Positions 16,646 through 25,940 are shown, counted from the stretch's first letter. The stretch is DNA of 64,000 nucleotides from Bdellovibrionales bacterium Ga0074137 (GCA_001464715.1 LNDT01000008.1:62001-126000), one strand, 5' to 3'. The notes: generated by a model from the sequence alone, not told the origin. A program made the numbers and translations.

Positions 16646-17258
16646 AGCTCGCTCTCTCAGTTGCGCTCTCGGTCCCGCTCTTTATCGCACTGAAACGGAT
16701 AACGCAGGCAACAGAGATGAAGAGAGTGCCAAAGAATAAATCGGTCGTCAGGCTATTTCTGAAAAACGGAATCGCCATAACAAAACATTGAACGAGGCCT
16801 GCGACTGTTTTTGGATAAAGTCCACCCACCAACCAGACGCCCAAATTACTGACGACAAAAAACACTGTACTGGCCAATCCACTGGCTACAAAAGCGCCCA
16901 AAGCTTTTCGAAACAGCGACTTTTGATTTTGAATCGGCGACGAAGCCAGAGAGCCAATCAAAGCAGCAATCGCAATTCCGACGTAAACGAAAACCATGGT
17001 CGGATGAAAACCAATCACGAGGTCCGCAAGAAACATAGCCGCTACCGACAGGACCGCCGACAAAATCACGCGCTGAGATCCAAATAAGAAACCAACCAAA
17101 ATCGCGATCGCAAAAAATGGCGTCGAATTCGCGATATGTGGCTGAGTCCTCAAGATCGCAGCCAACAAGAGGATAACTACGGCTAACGGTAGCAACGATT
17201 TTTCACGTCCCGTAAGTTGGCTATTCAATGGGCCAAAGAATTTTCGAAGCATGTTCAT
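16635..17258 (-). CDS. Membrane protein, DUF6580 / ECF substrate-component-like
   Basis: 208 aa from ATG 17258, which has GGAG 9 nt upstream; the frame is open further into the ABC permease gene, but that part is not membrane-like. About five hydrophobic helices follow: LLPLAVVILLLAAILR, TPFFAIAILVGFLFG, SAVLSVAAMFLADLVIG, MVFVYVGIAIAALIGSLA, and a C-terminal pair. The signature ILRTQPHIANSTPFFA fits the DUF6580 family of putative transport proteins, thought to resemble vitamin-type ECF S-components. The substrate is unknown. The ferredoxin gene overlaps its 3' end. Confidence 0.8.
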   Translation of the reverse strand: MNMLRKFFGPLNSQLTGREKSLLPLAVVILLLAAILRTQPHIANSTPFFAIAILVGFLFGSQRVILSAVLSVAAMFLADLVIGFHPTMVFVYVGIAIAALIGSLASSPIQNQKSLFRKALGAFVASGLASTVFFVVSNLGVWLVGGLYPKTVAGLVQCFVMAIPFFRNSLTTDLFFGTLFISVACVIRFSAIKSGTESATERASYGR

Positions 17259-17283
17259 TTGTGTTTCTCCAAGCTCCAGATAC

Positions 17284-19815
17284 TTACACGACCCTTGTAG
17301 CGATTCCAAGCCCTCGTGAAACGCGGCTGTAAAGCCATTCGCCCAGAGCTGTACCGAGGAAAAGGCCCACGGCGATTGTGACCCCAAGCCTCACTCCGTC
17401 CATTTGAAATTCAAGATCCAGAAACTTTACAGAAATGAACCACGCCAGGGCCATTCCACCAACGGCGCCGACCGTGGATCCCAAGCCCGAAGCCAAAGCA
17501 AACTCCAGTCGATACAAGTGCTTAACGCTTTGCGGCTCTGCGCCGAGGATCCGAAAAAGATTCATCTCTTTCGACCTTAAGCGCGTCGAATGCGCCACAA
17601 TCGTCAAAAGTACGAGCACGGAAAACAGCGACGCCAGCCACGCCGCCTGCTCGGCGGGAATCAAAATCGCGCGAAGCAGTCCGATCAGTCGCTCCAGAGT
17701 CTGACTCACGTCAATCACCGAGAGATCCGGGAACCCGCGAACTATTTCACTTTGCACCCGAGCGCGGTCCTCGCGATTTGTGACTCGCACGTTCCCGAGC
17801 CAGGTCTTCGGGGCATCTTCTAGAACACCACCTTGAAACGAAATGAAAAAGTTTGGATTAAAGTCGGTCCAGCGAACGCGCCGGATATTTTTTACGATGC
17901 CCTCGATCAAAACACCTTGGACGTCAAACTTCATGCGATCGCCGATTTTTAAAGACGAACGCTCTGAAAATCTTGCTTCCACGCTGATGCCAGGAAGCTC
18001 CTGGGTTGCGGGGTCAAACTTCTCACCCATGAGCTCACCCGAGACGATTTTCTCGCTCGCAATGGGCTTTTCCCGCCACGTTATACGGACGGGAAATTTT
18101 TGAAGCCGATCGTCCTCCATCGGCCGCCCGTTGGATGACTGTATCCGCGCAAGAATCATCGGCGAAACGAAATCAAGCTTCGTATTCTCTTTTTGAAGAA
18201 CAGCTTCGAGCCTCTCGAGTTCGGATTCAGGGATATTAAAGAGGAAAAAGTCGGGAGCTGTTTCGAGCGACGCCCCGTCGCGAAGTTCTGCACCGAGTGA
18301 CACCATGATTTGGCCGATCGCGCTGGCAACAAACGTCGAAAGCCCAATGGCAAGAAACGAAAGTCGAACCGCGAAGCGAGCTCGAGACAACTGCGTTCCG
18401 GCGAGTCTTAAGAGCGAACCATAAGAGCCCGTCGCGTGGGAAAAAAATTTGGCGATGGCCCGAAAGACGAAGACGCCCGTGAAATGAATGACGAATGTTG
18501 CAATGACGAAGCCTAAAGCTAGCTGAGCCCCGCGCAGAGCATCGCGCGTGAGCCACATCGAAAGCCCCGTCAGCGTCACAATCGCAAGCCCCGCCGTCAA
18601 TGCTGTGGCCGAACGGACAAAAAATGTTTTGGGGCCCGTTTCCATCGTGTCGTCCGCCGCACCCAATGGTGAATCCTGGAAAAGGTCCACCAGCTTCGAG
18701 CCGCTCAACCGAGCAGCAAACGGAATCGTAAATATAAGGGACGACAAAAGTGCCGTCACAAATAGGACCAAGACATCTTGCCATGAAATAGAAATTTGAA
18801 ATTCACCAGAAACCGATTTTGCCAGAACTGACGCGACTAGAGGCTCAGCCAATTTGGCGGCCGCAAATGCGATCGCAAGTGCGATGCCTGAAGAGAGTAA
18901 AGTCAAAAGAGTCACCCTCAAAAATTCGAACTTCAAAGTGTCTCGCGCTGAAGCTCCAAAAACCAAAGAAACGGCGGCGGCTCGCATACGTTCAATGGCT
19001 TGCGTGCGAAGAATGTAGAATGCTCCTGCCCAACCCAGACCAAAAAGTGAAACAGAAACGACGGCTAGATAAAGTGAAACAAAGTCTGTGAATCGCTCGA
19101 CACCTTGGATGGAATCATCAGGTGTTCGCAAAAATAAATCGGGATCACCTAAGGCTTCTTTCACTTCGTCGGTGGACCGAACGGGCTGCTCGGTCTCAAG
19201 ATAAATCCGATGAAACACCTGGCTGCCAAAACCAAGAAGTCCCGTCGCTTGCGCTTGTTCAATGGGAATGTAAGCTCGGGGCGCAAAGCCAAAAGCACCG
19301 CGACTCACACCAGGCGCCAGCTGAACCGCGCGCTCAATTTTAAATTCGATTTGTCCTATCTTTAGGCTCTCACCAACATTGAGACCCAACGCCAACAGTG
19401 CATCGCTTGAAAGCCAGACGGAACTTCCTCGGGGCGAAGTTCTCTCCTTGGACCCATCGGCGAATACAAATTCACCGTCGATCGGAAAACCATTTTCTAC
19501 GGCATGGACCTCGATCAGCGCCGTCAAGTTTTGAGTCCCGGCGACCATCGTAACAAACTCAGTTTCGCGAACCCGAGTTTTCACACCATAGCGGTCTGCC
19601 ACACCGGCAATTTCGTCGTCGCGAATCGGGCGATAGGCCGTCACAGCAATATCCGCCGTCAGAGCTCGACGGGAATTTTGCGCTAGAAATCCCTCGACGG
19701 ACGATCGCAAGAGACTAGAGACAAGGGGCCCTAAAAAACTCAAAATCAAAATCGCAAGAATCAACCACGACGAGCGCATCGAACGCAAAAGGTCCGTACG
19801 TTGGTAGCGGTTCAC
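17284..19815 (-). CDS. FtsX-type ABC transporter permease (YbbP-like)
   Basis: 843 aa inner-membrane protein. Layout: N-terminal membrane helix (WLILAILILSFLGPLVSS), long periplasmic MacB-like domain, a helix trio (residues ~250-370), a second helix set in the middle (~400-500), a second periplasmic domain, and three C-terminal helices (SLFSVLVLLTIVAH, LASGLGSTVGAVGGMALAWF, VTIAVGLFLGTALGEWL). This ten-helix arrangement with two FtsX domains is that of YbbP. It overlaps its ATPase gene by GTGA and lies in the order tesA-ATPase-permease, the same as tesA-ybbA-ybbP in E. coli, which supports lipid or lipoprotein handling at the membrane. Confidence 0.9.
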   Translation of the reverse strand: MNRYQRTDLLRSMRSSWLILAILILSFLGPLVSSLLRSSVEGFLAQNSRRALTADIAVTAYRPIRDDEIAGVADRYGVKTRVRETEFVTMVAGTQNLTALIEVHAVENGFPIDGEFVFADGSKERTSPRGSSVWLSSDALLALGLNVGESLKIGQIEFKIERAVQLAPGVSRGAFGFAPRAYIPIEQAQATGLLGFGSQVFHRIYLETEQPVRSTDEVKEALGDPDLFLRTPDDSIQGVERFTDFVSLYLAVVSVSLFGLGWAGAFYILRTQAIERMRAAAVSLVFGASARDTLKFEFLRVTLLTLLSSGIALAIAFAAAKLAEPLVASVLAKSVSGEFQISISWQDVLVLFVTALLSSLIFTIPFAARLSGSKLVDLFQDSPLGAADDTMETGPKTFFVRSATALTAGLAIVTLTGLSMWLTRDALRGAQLALGFVIATFVIHFTGVFVFRAIAKFFSHATGSYGSLLRLAGTQLSRARFAVRLSFLAIGLSTFVASAIGQIMVSLGAELRDGASLETAPDFFLFNIPESELERLEAVLQKENTKLDFVSPMILARIQSSNGRPMEDDRLQKFPVRITWREKPIASEKIVSGELMGEKFDPATQELPGISVEARFSERSSLKIGDRMKFDVQGVLIEGIVKNIRRVRWTDFNPNFFISFQGGVLEDAPKTWLGNVRVTNREDRARVQSEIVRGFPDLSVIDVSQTLERLIGLLRAILIPAEQAAWLASLFSVLVLLTIVAHSTRLRSKEMNLFRILGAEPQSVKHLYRLEFALASGLGSTVGAVGGMALAWFISVKFLDLEFQMDGVRLGVTIAVGLFLGTALGEWLYSRVSRGLGIATRVV

Positions 19816-20507
19816 GTGCTTGCTCCATGACTCAGCTGGCCTTCGGCCAGATATAAAATTCTATCGCAACGTTTCGCCAGCAGGGGGTCATGCGTGACTA
19901 AAACAACAGCGGCCTTTGCTTCTTTGGCCGATTCAAAAAGAAGATCCATGACGGCTGTTCCCGTCTTTGCATCAAGACTACCCGTCGGCTCATCGGCAAA
20001 AATCAAAGGACAGCCCATAGCAAGAACTCGCGCAATCGCCACGCGTTGGCACTCGCCTCGACTGAGTTGCTCGGGAAAGTGATCGCCGCGATCACCGAGC
20101 CCAACTCGCACCAATTTTTCTCGCGCCAAGGCATCGGCTTCCACCGGATTTCGGCCCGCCAAATCCAGCGGAAGTCTTACATTTTCCTGCGCGGTAAAAT
20201 GATCGAGTAATTGAAACTGCTGAAATATAATTCCTATCGAGCGAGCGCGAAAACGGTTGAGGTCCGTCGCCGACATTTTGGCCAGATCCTGACCAAGGAC
20301 CTCCACCAATCCCGAATCGCCATGATCCAACCCCGACAAACAACCAAGAAGTGTCGACTTGCCGCCGCCGGATCGCCCCATGATCGCAAGGCGCTCGCCC
20401 TCTTCAACTTGAAAGCTGATTCCCTTTAGAACTGCAAGACGATCCTCGGACTTTGACGGAATTAAATAGGACTTCATCAAAGATTCAACACGCAGAACCG
20501 TTTTCAT
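19812..20507 (-). CDS. ABC transporter ATPase (LolD/YbbA-like)
   Basis: 231 aa. Walker A reads GRSGGGKSTL (an extra Gly where Ser is usual), the Q-loop lies in FQQFQLLDHFTAQENV, the signature is LSRGECQRVAIAR (variant of LSGGQ), Walker B is PLIFADEPTGSLD and the switch His is in LVTHD. It belongs to the LolD/MacB/FtsE group that powers FtsX-type permeases without moving substrate through the pore. It is coupled to the permease gene downstream and to the tesA-like gene upstream by 4-bp overlaps. Confidence 0.93.
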   Translation of the reverse strand: MKTVLRVESLMKSYLIPSKSEDRLAVLKGISFQVEEGERLAIMGRSGGGKSTLLGCLSGLDHGDSGLVEVLGQDLAKMSATDLNRFRARSIGIIFQQFQLLDHFTAQENVRLPLDLAGRNPVEADALAREKLVRVGLGDRGDHFPEQLSRGECQRVAIARVLAMGCPLIFADEPTGSLDAKTGTAVMDLLFESAKEAKAAVVLVTHDPLLAKRCDRILYLAEGQLSHGAST

Positions 20508-21214
20508 TTTTTTTCTCCAAGATTCTCACTGGACTGCTCAACTGAAAGCTTTTTTAAAATGGGTTCGATATCGCGAACAACGCGGTCAGCAATCAGCTTG
20601 TGACCTTCAGCATTGGGATGCTTCATGTCCGCTTGGTTAAACTCTTTCTGAAGAGCGACGTCCTCCAAGAGAAATGGAATGAGCGCTACTTTCTTTTGTT
20701 TCGCCAGCCGCGGAAAAATGGCCTCAAAATTTCGAACGTAGTCTGGACCAAGATTGCTAAACATTTTTAGGCCCGCCAAGAGGACCTCGATCTTCTCAGC
20801 TTGAGCCAGATCGATCGCTTTTGACAAATTTCGCTCGATCACGTCAGGCGGCGTGCCCTTCATCCCATCGTTAGCGCCAAGAGCTAAAACGACAATTCGC
20901 GGACTCGCCTTGCTGTACCAACGAAGACGACGATCCGCCTCCGCTGTGACCGATCCGCTGATCCCCCCGTTGATTACTTTTACTTTGTAACCAAGCTCTC
21001 GAAGCTTCTCGCCGACGAGTTCTGGGTAGGATTCTTCAGCGCGAACGCCATACCCTTGCGTCAGAGAGTCGCCGATGAAAACGATCACCGTCTCCCCGGC
21101 AAACATCGGTCCAGGTCCTGCCGCACGCGCTTGCGAAAACGAGAACAAGAGCATCAGCAACACCAGGCCCAGCCCCCGGCTGGCTGCTAGTTTAATCAAA
21201 ACGAGACTCTTCAC
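20504..21214 (-). CDS. tesA: SGNH/GDSL hydrolase, TesA-type arylesterase / lysophospholipase
   Basis: About 236 aa, exported. From GTG 21214 (AAGGAA 6 nt upstream) the protein starts with a signal peptide (VLLMLLFSFSQARAA). Block I is VFIGDSLTQGYG with the nucleophile Ser, block II has ISGSVTA, block III is ALGANDGMKG with the oxyanion Asn, and block V is DMKHPNAEGH with catalytic Asp and His. These are the E. coli TesA blocks: a periplasmic thioesterase, protease and lysophospholipase. A TTG at 21241 would add 9 residues. It heads the operon with the LolD-like ATPase and YbbP-like permease. Confidence 0.9.
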   Translation of the reverse strand: MKSLVLIKLAASRGLGLVLLMLLFSFSQARAAGPGPMFAGETVIVFIGDSLTQGYGVRAEESYPELVGEKLRELGYKVKVINGGISGSVTAEADRRLRWYSKASPRIVVLALGANDGMKGTPPDVIERNLSKAIDLAQAEKIEVLLAGLKMFSNLGPDYVRNFEAIFPRLAKQKKVALIPFLLEDVALQKEFNQADMKHPNAEGHKLIADRVVRDIEPILKKLSVEQSSENLGEKK

Positions 21215-21335
21215 GAAAAATTCCTTCCTGATTTGAGTCAAAGCAAAGCATCAGATTTAACTCACAGAATTCCTGTAGCTTACCGCCCGAGCCCTCTCTA
21301 CAATAGTAAGAAATGTGATTCAGTGACGAGGATAT

Positions 21336-22520
21336 ATGAAGCCGACTGACAAAAAAGATGAAAGTGTTCGCAAAACATTGAAACAAATGAGCTGGAAAGA
21401 GATTGCTGGCGAAATCAATTGGGTCAGCGCGATTTTTCTTGTGATCACACCGCTTCTTGCCGTCATTTTGCTTCCACTTTATATTTATGAAAGTGGTTGG
21501 AGTTGGGGCCTTTCAGCCTTTCTTTTTACGCTCTACTCTATTTCAAACCTCAGCATCACAGTTTGCTATCACCGCTACTTCTCTCACCGAAGCTACGATG
21601 TGCCCACATGGGTGCAGTTTTTGTTTTTGCTCGTTGGCTCAATGGCATTTCAAGGTTCAGCACTTCGTTGGTCGACCGATCATCGGCGCCATCACCGCGT
21701 TGTCGACACTGACGAAGATCCCTATACAATCAACAAAGGTTTTTTCCACGCTCATCTTGGCTGGATGCTTTTTAAAGATCGACATCCCGATGTGGATGTC
21801 TTCCCTCGAGACCTCGAAAAAAACCGCTGGGTTTTTCTTCAGGACAAATACTACGTTCTGATCGCCACTTTCATGGGCTTTATCGTTCCAGGTTTTTTGG
21901 GGATGGCTTTTGGATTCGGCTTTTGGCCAGGGATGCTGATCGGCGGACTGACGCGAATCGTACTCTCGCAACACAGCACATTTCTCATCAACTCGGCCGC
22001 TCACACTTTCGGCAATCAACCTTACACTGACAAAAACAGCGCGCGCGACAGTTTCACTATGTCCGTACTGACTTTTGGCGAGGGCTATCACAACTACCAT
22101 CACTTTTTTCAGGTCGACTATCGAAACGGAATCCGTTGGTACCAGTGGGATCCCACCAAGTGGGTGATCCGCACGATGGCTTGGATTGGAATGGCTAAGC
22201 GGCTCAAACGCGTGTCCGCGGATGAAATTTTAAAAGCTAGACTCGCGATGGAAGAAAAGCGCCTCGTCGCCAAAGGGGCCAGTATTGAGCGAGTTCGCGC
22301 GCTGAGAGAGCGAATTAGCGCCGCTCAGGCTCGCTGGAAGTCGATTCAGGCCGAGTTCGCGAAGTATAAGACCGATCGCCAGACAGCAATGAGCGACGCA
22401 TGGAACAAAGTCTTGTTAGAAAAGCGGGCCGAGCTTGAGCTTGCGCGGATTGAGATGAACAATGCTCTTACAGCTTGGAAAATCTACGTCAAGACGTGGC
22501 AGAGGGCCACAGCAGCTTAA
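21336..22520 (+). CDS. Acyl-CoA/acyl-lipid desaturase with coiled-coil C-terminus
   Basis: 394 aa integral membrane di-iron desaturase. Histidine boxes: HRYFSH (79-84), HRRHH (116-120) and HNYHH (near 252) are in the order and spacing of delta-9 desaturases. Membrane helices flank the boxes (residues 30-72, 95-110, 170-205). It introduces a double bond in fatty acyl chains using O2 and an electron donor. The enzyme core ends around residue 285; the last ~110 residues are charged and helical (repeated Arg/Glu/Ala), a likely coiled coil not found in standard desaturases. GAGG lies upstream of the ATG. The next gene overlaps its 3' end. Confidence 0.92.
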   Translation: MKPTDKKDESVRKTLKQMSWKEIAGEINWVSAIFLVITPLLAVILLPLYIYESGWSWGLSAFLFTLYSISNLSITVCYHRYFSHRSYDVPTWVQFLFLLVGSMAFQGSALRWSTDHRRHHRVVDTDEDPYTINKGFFHAHLGWMLFKDRHPDVDVFPRDLEKNRWVFLQDKYYVLIATFMGFIVPGFLGMAFGFGFWPGMLIGGLTRIVLSQHSTFLINSAAHTFGNQPYTDKNSARDSFTMSVLTFGEGYHNYHHFFQVDYRNGIRWYQWDPTKWVIRTMAWIGMAKRLKRVSADEILKARLAMEEKRLVAKGASIERVRALRERISAAQARWKSIQAEFAKYKTDRQTAMSDAWNKVLLEKRAELELARIEMNNALTAWKIYVKTWQRATAA

Positions 22521-23809
22521 CATCACAATTGCGGCCCGTTCTCTACGGGTTTGCCGTCGCGTTGACGCTGCTCGGTTTAGCCATTGCAACCGTTGAAACT
22601 CTGTACCGCAAAAACATCCTGCCAGAGCTCGAGAAACTTAGTTCCACGCAGGATGAACACTTAGAAACCTACCTCGCAGACATTGAGTTTCTGGAAAAAT
22701 CCGAAATCGCACGCCTTCTTTCCGAGCTGACACAAGGATCACGCTCAAAAGCCAATCCGGAAGCTTGGCCGGAAATTGGGCCAGAAGATGTGCCAAAAGA
22801 TGGCCCAAAAGATAGTTTGGCGGCTGCCGAGCGTGGCGCCGCGAGCTCGACACCACCACCTCAAGGTTCAATCGAAGCTGGGCCTTTTCTCAATGCCAAA
22901 ATTTTTTGGAAAAATGCGAATTCCGAATTTGGCCGCAAAGAACCTCTCGTCGCTCCAGCGTCGCGCGAATTCGTGATGCGCTATGAAGACAATTGGATGA
23001 AGGGTCGCAATTTTCTGGAGCGCCAGAGGATCAAAGCGGATGTTTCGATTTTCGACAAATTGGACGATTTCAAAACCTGGGATTTGGAAAGCGAATCGCC
23101 ACTTGCTCCTTTGATCGACGACGGCGGATTTGTAAATCCGGCGGACCTTCCTGTGCCCGACAGTCTTGATTTACTCACGGCTATAAAAGTGCGCCTCATC
23201 AAAGGATCAATTGATGGAGAGCCTCTGACCGCCCTAAAATCCATCCGAAAATTCGCGATGCTTCTTTTGACCACTGAGAATTATCAAATGGTGATGACGG
23301 GATTGGTTGCGCTTGATCTTGAGCGCCGTGCCTACCGCGAGTATGTGGAACGAGAACTGATCGACCGCGCCGCGTGGAGTCCCATCGATACAAACACAGC
23401 CGCGCGTGCGAGCCGCGCCTTCAATGCGACGGCCGGTTATTTACGGGCTTCGACAAGCACACCAGTCTTTAAAAAGATTTTCTTTAGCGACATCAAACCG
23501 CCAGGCCTTTGTGCGTCGGCGAATCTTCAACTGTCGGCCGAACTGGCTTACCGGAATCGCCTCACCGGTTGGTGGCCGTTTGAAATCTCGTTTCGTGAGG
23601 GCTTTTCGAATCTTGATAAAGCTTTTGAGAGCGGAAAGTCGGTCTGCCGGTGGAAAATGTTGAGGGCTCAGTCCGAGAATGGCGGTTTTCGAGGACCTGC
23701 TCCAAACGCTCCGCTGATTCTTCGAGATCTTCCTTACTTCAGAACCCTTTTCGCGCTTCGCGATTGGGCGGCGTGGCCCATGCATTTTGATGGGTACGAG
23801 CGTCGCTAG
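22475..23809 (+). CDS. Hypothetical single-pass membrane protein
   Basis: About 444 aa with a TTG start at 22475 or 437 aa with GTG 22496; neither has a ribosome binding site, but the frame overlaps the desaturase 3' end by 25-46 nt, which suggests translational coupling. One membrane helix near the N-terminus (VLYGFAVALTLLGLAIATVETLY, residues ~22-44), a Pro/Ser/Ala-rich linker (residues 90-130), then a mixed helical domain with Trp-rich stretches (GWWPFEIS, RDWAAWPMHFDGYERR). It should face the periplasm. No family is recognised; the tie to the desaturase hints at membrane lipid work, by context only. Confidence 0.7.
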   Translation: MENLRQDVAEGHSSLTSQLRPVLYGFAVALTLLGLAIATVETLYRKNILPELEKLSSTQDEHLETYLADIEFLEKSEIARLLSELTQGSRSKANPEAWPEIGPEDVPKDGPKDSLAAAERGAASSTPPPQGSIEAGPFLNAKIFWKNANSEFGRKEPLVAPASREFVMRYEDNWMKGRNFLERQRIKADVSIFDKLDDFKTWDLESESPLAPLIDDGGFVNPADLPVPDSLDLLTAIKVRLIKGSIDGEPLTALKSIRKFAMLLLTTENYQMVMTGLVALDLERRAYREYVERELIDRAAWSPIDTNTAARASRAFNATAGYLRASTSTPVFKKIFFSDIKPPGLCASANLQLSAELAYRNRLTGWWPFEISFREGFSNLDKAFESGKSVCRWKMLRAQSENGGFRGPAPNAPLILRDLPYFRTLFALRDWAAWPMHFDGYERR

Positions 23810-23841
23810 CACCGGTTCACTTTCAAACTCGAATTTTCCCG

Positions 23842-24651
23842 TTATTTCGCGCGCCAGTTGGGCGGAACTTCGCGACGGTAGGCGTCAAACAGGAAGCCGC
23901 CGTAAGGTGCCAGCATTTCTTCAGCCATTCGAATGACGGCGCCCGTCTCGCTTTGCTGGAAAAGCTGTTCAAACGCTTCTGAAAATTTGCGCGCCATGAC
24001 CGGATCCAAAGTGCGCATTCTTTTGAGCAAACCTTTTCCCTCACTGGTCCACCCACCGCGCGAACGGCAGTAAAAATCAGCAAGTTCGCCGTAAACACGG
24101 GCGGCGGCAGCATTTAATTCGTGGCGTGACCGTGGGTCGCGAAGATCATCGACCAATTCAGAAATGTGGTAACGACGATCCTCGATATCTTCAAAACTGA
24201 GTTCGGGCGGACCTTGTTTTAAAACATCGGCGGCCAAAAGTTTTGCTTCCCTTGTCGGCGCGCATTCGCCGGGGACCTCAAGACCTTCTTTGACCATTTC
24301 ACACAAAGTCGCCGAGCCCTGTGGCTGATCAACCCGATACATAAAGTAGCGAAGTGTTTCGAGATCGTGAATAAAGGCCTCAACAGGCCAGCCCATATGG
24401 GTGAAGGACTCGCGGTAGGCGGCACGAACATTCGGAAAAAGAACAACGAGATCAAGATCCGAGTACGAAGAAGCTTCTCCGCGCACGACGGACCCTGCGA
24501 CAAGTACGGCACTCGCGCCTTGATAGCGCGACTGAAAGAGATCTTTCGCCGTAAAGATAGGCGACTGAAGGGGCGAAGCGCGAAAGTTCGATGGCGGCTG
24601 AGTCATTTGTGCCAACGGTCTTAGGTGAAAATGTCCGCCAGTCCAAGTCAT
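23842..24651 (-). CDS. Nucleotidyltransferase-fold protein
   Basis: Up to 269 aa. The pol-beta type nucleotidyltransferase motif GSVVRGEASSYSDLDLVV (near residues 53-70) has the Gly-Ser turn and the two metal-binding Asp of the SDLD strand; a third acidic residue may be in VEAFIHD. The C-terminal two thirds are helical and resemble the HEPN-like or substrate-binding part of stand-alone nucleotidyltransferases. The substrate (antibiotic, protein or nucleotide) is unknown. A Met at 24606 is an alternative start; neither start has a clear ribosome binding site. It converges with the hypothetical membrane protein. Confidence 0.75.
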   Translation of the reverse strand: MTWTGGHFHLRPLAQMTQPPSNFRASPLQSPIFTAKDLFQSRYQGASAVLVAGSVVRGEASSYSDLDLVVLFPNVRAAYRESFTHMGWPVEAFIHDLETLRYFMYRVDQPQGSATLCEMVKEGLEVPGECAPTREAKLLAADVLKQGPPELSFEDIEDRRYHISELVDDLRDPRSRHELNAAAARVYGELADFYCRSRGGWTSEGKGLLKRMRTLDPVMARKFSEAFEQLFQQSETGAVIRMAEEMLAPYGGFLFDAYRREVPPNWRAK

Positions 24652-24788
24652 TTTTCGAAGCCGAAACCGAAGCCAGTATCTGTGTCAGATTCAGGGTCAG
24701 TTCAGCGGCTCGGTTGGCCGTATTTTTAGGCGTTGCACCCGGGGGCCCCCGAGGGTATCACGAACGTCTTAAAAAGTGAGGTTTTGAA

Positions 24789-25811
24789 ATGGCGACGACA
24801 GCACAGAAAAACTTGTCTGCAAAAGATGCGACCAACATGAACGCGGGCGTTCGACACTTCATCGACCATCACTACCGACACTTTAATGCGGCCGCTTTGA
24901 AAGACGCAGCCCAGGCTTACGAAAAGCATATCGATGGCGGCGGCAAAATGCTTGTCACGTTGGCAGGCGCGATGTCGACGGCGGAACTTGGAATTTCTTT
25001 GGCCGAGATGATCCGCCAAGACAAAGTGCACGCCATCTGCTGCACGGGCGCGAATCTGGAAGAGGACGTTTTCAATTTGGTCGCTCATGACCACTACGTC
25101 CGAATCCCCAATTACCGAGACCTAACGCCTCAAGACGAGCAAAAGCTCTTGGATCGCCATCTGAACCGCGTGACCGACACCTGCATCCCTGAGGAAGAGG
25201 CCATTCGCCGAATTGAAAAATCCGTTCTTCAGCATTGGGAAAAAGCCGACAAAGCTGGCGAGCGATTCTTCCCACACCAGTTCATGTACAAAATCTTGCT
25301 GAGCGGTGAATTGAAGCAGTATTACCAGATTGATCCAAAAGATTCGTGGCTGATGGCTGCAGCAGAAAAAAATCTTCCGATGATCGTTCCCGGCTGGGAA
25401 GATGCGACCCTTGGAAATATCTTCGCTTCGTACGTGATCGATGGCGGTATCAAAAACGTTCACACCGTACGCAGCGGAATCGAGTACATGACCGAGCTTG
25501 CAGCTTGGTACACGGACGTGGCGCCAAAATCATCGATTGGGTTTTTCCAAATCGGTGGCGGCATTGCTGGCGATTTCCCGATCTGTGTCGTCCCGATGCT
25601 TCACCAAGATTTGAAGCGCGATCACGTTCCACTCTGGGGCTACTTCTGCCAAATCTCGGATTCGACCACTTCTTACGGTTCGTACTCAGGAGCTATCCCG
25701 AACGAAAAAATCACGTGGGGAAAACTGGGCGTCGAAACACCGCGCTATGTGATCGAAAGCGACGCCACCATCGTAGCACCACTGATCTTCTCGTACGTTT
25801 TAGGAAAGTAG
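24789..25811 (+). CDS. Deoxyhypusine-synthase-like protein lacking the catalytic lysine
   Basis: 340 aa, the size of deoxyhypusine synthase (DHS). The fold is recognisable throughout: DGGGKMLVTLAGAMSTAELG, ICCTGANLEEDVFN, LPMIVPGWEDATLGN, a GGG turn, TTSYGSYSGA, ITWGKL and a C-terminal SDATIVAPLIFSYVL. In human DHS the GGG turn is followed by VVKHH, with the Lys that forms the enzyme-substrate imine; here it is IAGDF, so the Lys is absent. Bacteria have no eIF5A, and bacterial DHS-like proteins are linked to polyamine chemistry (for example homospermidine-type reactions). A NAD-dependent spermidine-related role is inference. GAGG precedes the ATG; a hairpin follows the stop. Confidence 0.85.
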   Translation: MATTAQKNLSAKDATNMNAGVRHFIDHHYRHFNAAALKDAAQAYEKHIDGGGKMLVTLAGAMSTAELGISLAEMIRQDKVHAICCTGANLEEDVFNLVAHDHYVRIPNYRDLTPQDEQKLLDRHLNRVTDTCIPEEEAIRRIEKSVLQHWEKADKAGERFFPHQFMYKILLSGELKQYYQIDPKDSWLMAAAEKNLPMIVPGWEDATLGNIFASYVIDGGIKNVHTVRSGIEYMTELAAWYTDVAPKSSIGFFQIGGGIAGDFPICVVPMLHQDLKRDHVPLWGYFCQISDSTTSYGSYSGAIPNEKITWGKLGVETPRYVIESDATIVAPLIFSYVLGK

Positions 25812-25823
25812 TGGCTTCGAAGG

Positions 25824-25848
25824 GGCGCCGCCGATAAATGTCGGCGCC
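25824..25848 (+). terminator. GC-rich hairpin after the DHS-like gene
   Basis: GGCGCCG and CGGCGCC form a 7-bp stem around an 11-nt loop, 12 nt beyond the stop codon. No T-run follows, so it may be a partial terminator or an mRNA-stabilising hairpin. Confidence 0.45.
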
Positions 25849-25852
25849 TCCA

Positions 25853-25940
25853 ACGTTCACCGCGGCTCAACCCTACGTTCACCGCGGCTCAACCCTACGT
25901 TCACCGCGGCTCAACCCTACGTTCACCGCGGCTCAACCGT
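25853..25940. repeat. 22-bp tandem array, four copies
   Basis: Four head-to-tail copies of a 22-bp unit (ACGTTCACCGCGGCTCAACC plus two bases) at 25853, 25875, 25897 and 25919; the first three are identical and the fourth differs only in its final dinucleotide. The unit aligns with the REP-like sequence that follows it and with the inverted copy beyond the transposase gene: both ends (ACGTTC and GCTCAACC) are shared and only the central six bases differ. It therefore appears to be an expanded derivative of the REP element. Confidence 0.9.

Noticed and set aside
25853-25940. CRISPR-like direct repeats
   Set aside because: The 22-bp units follow each other without spacers, no cas genes are near, and they match the adjacent REP sequence.
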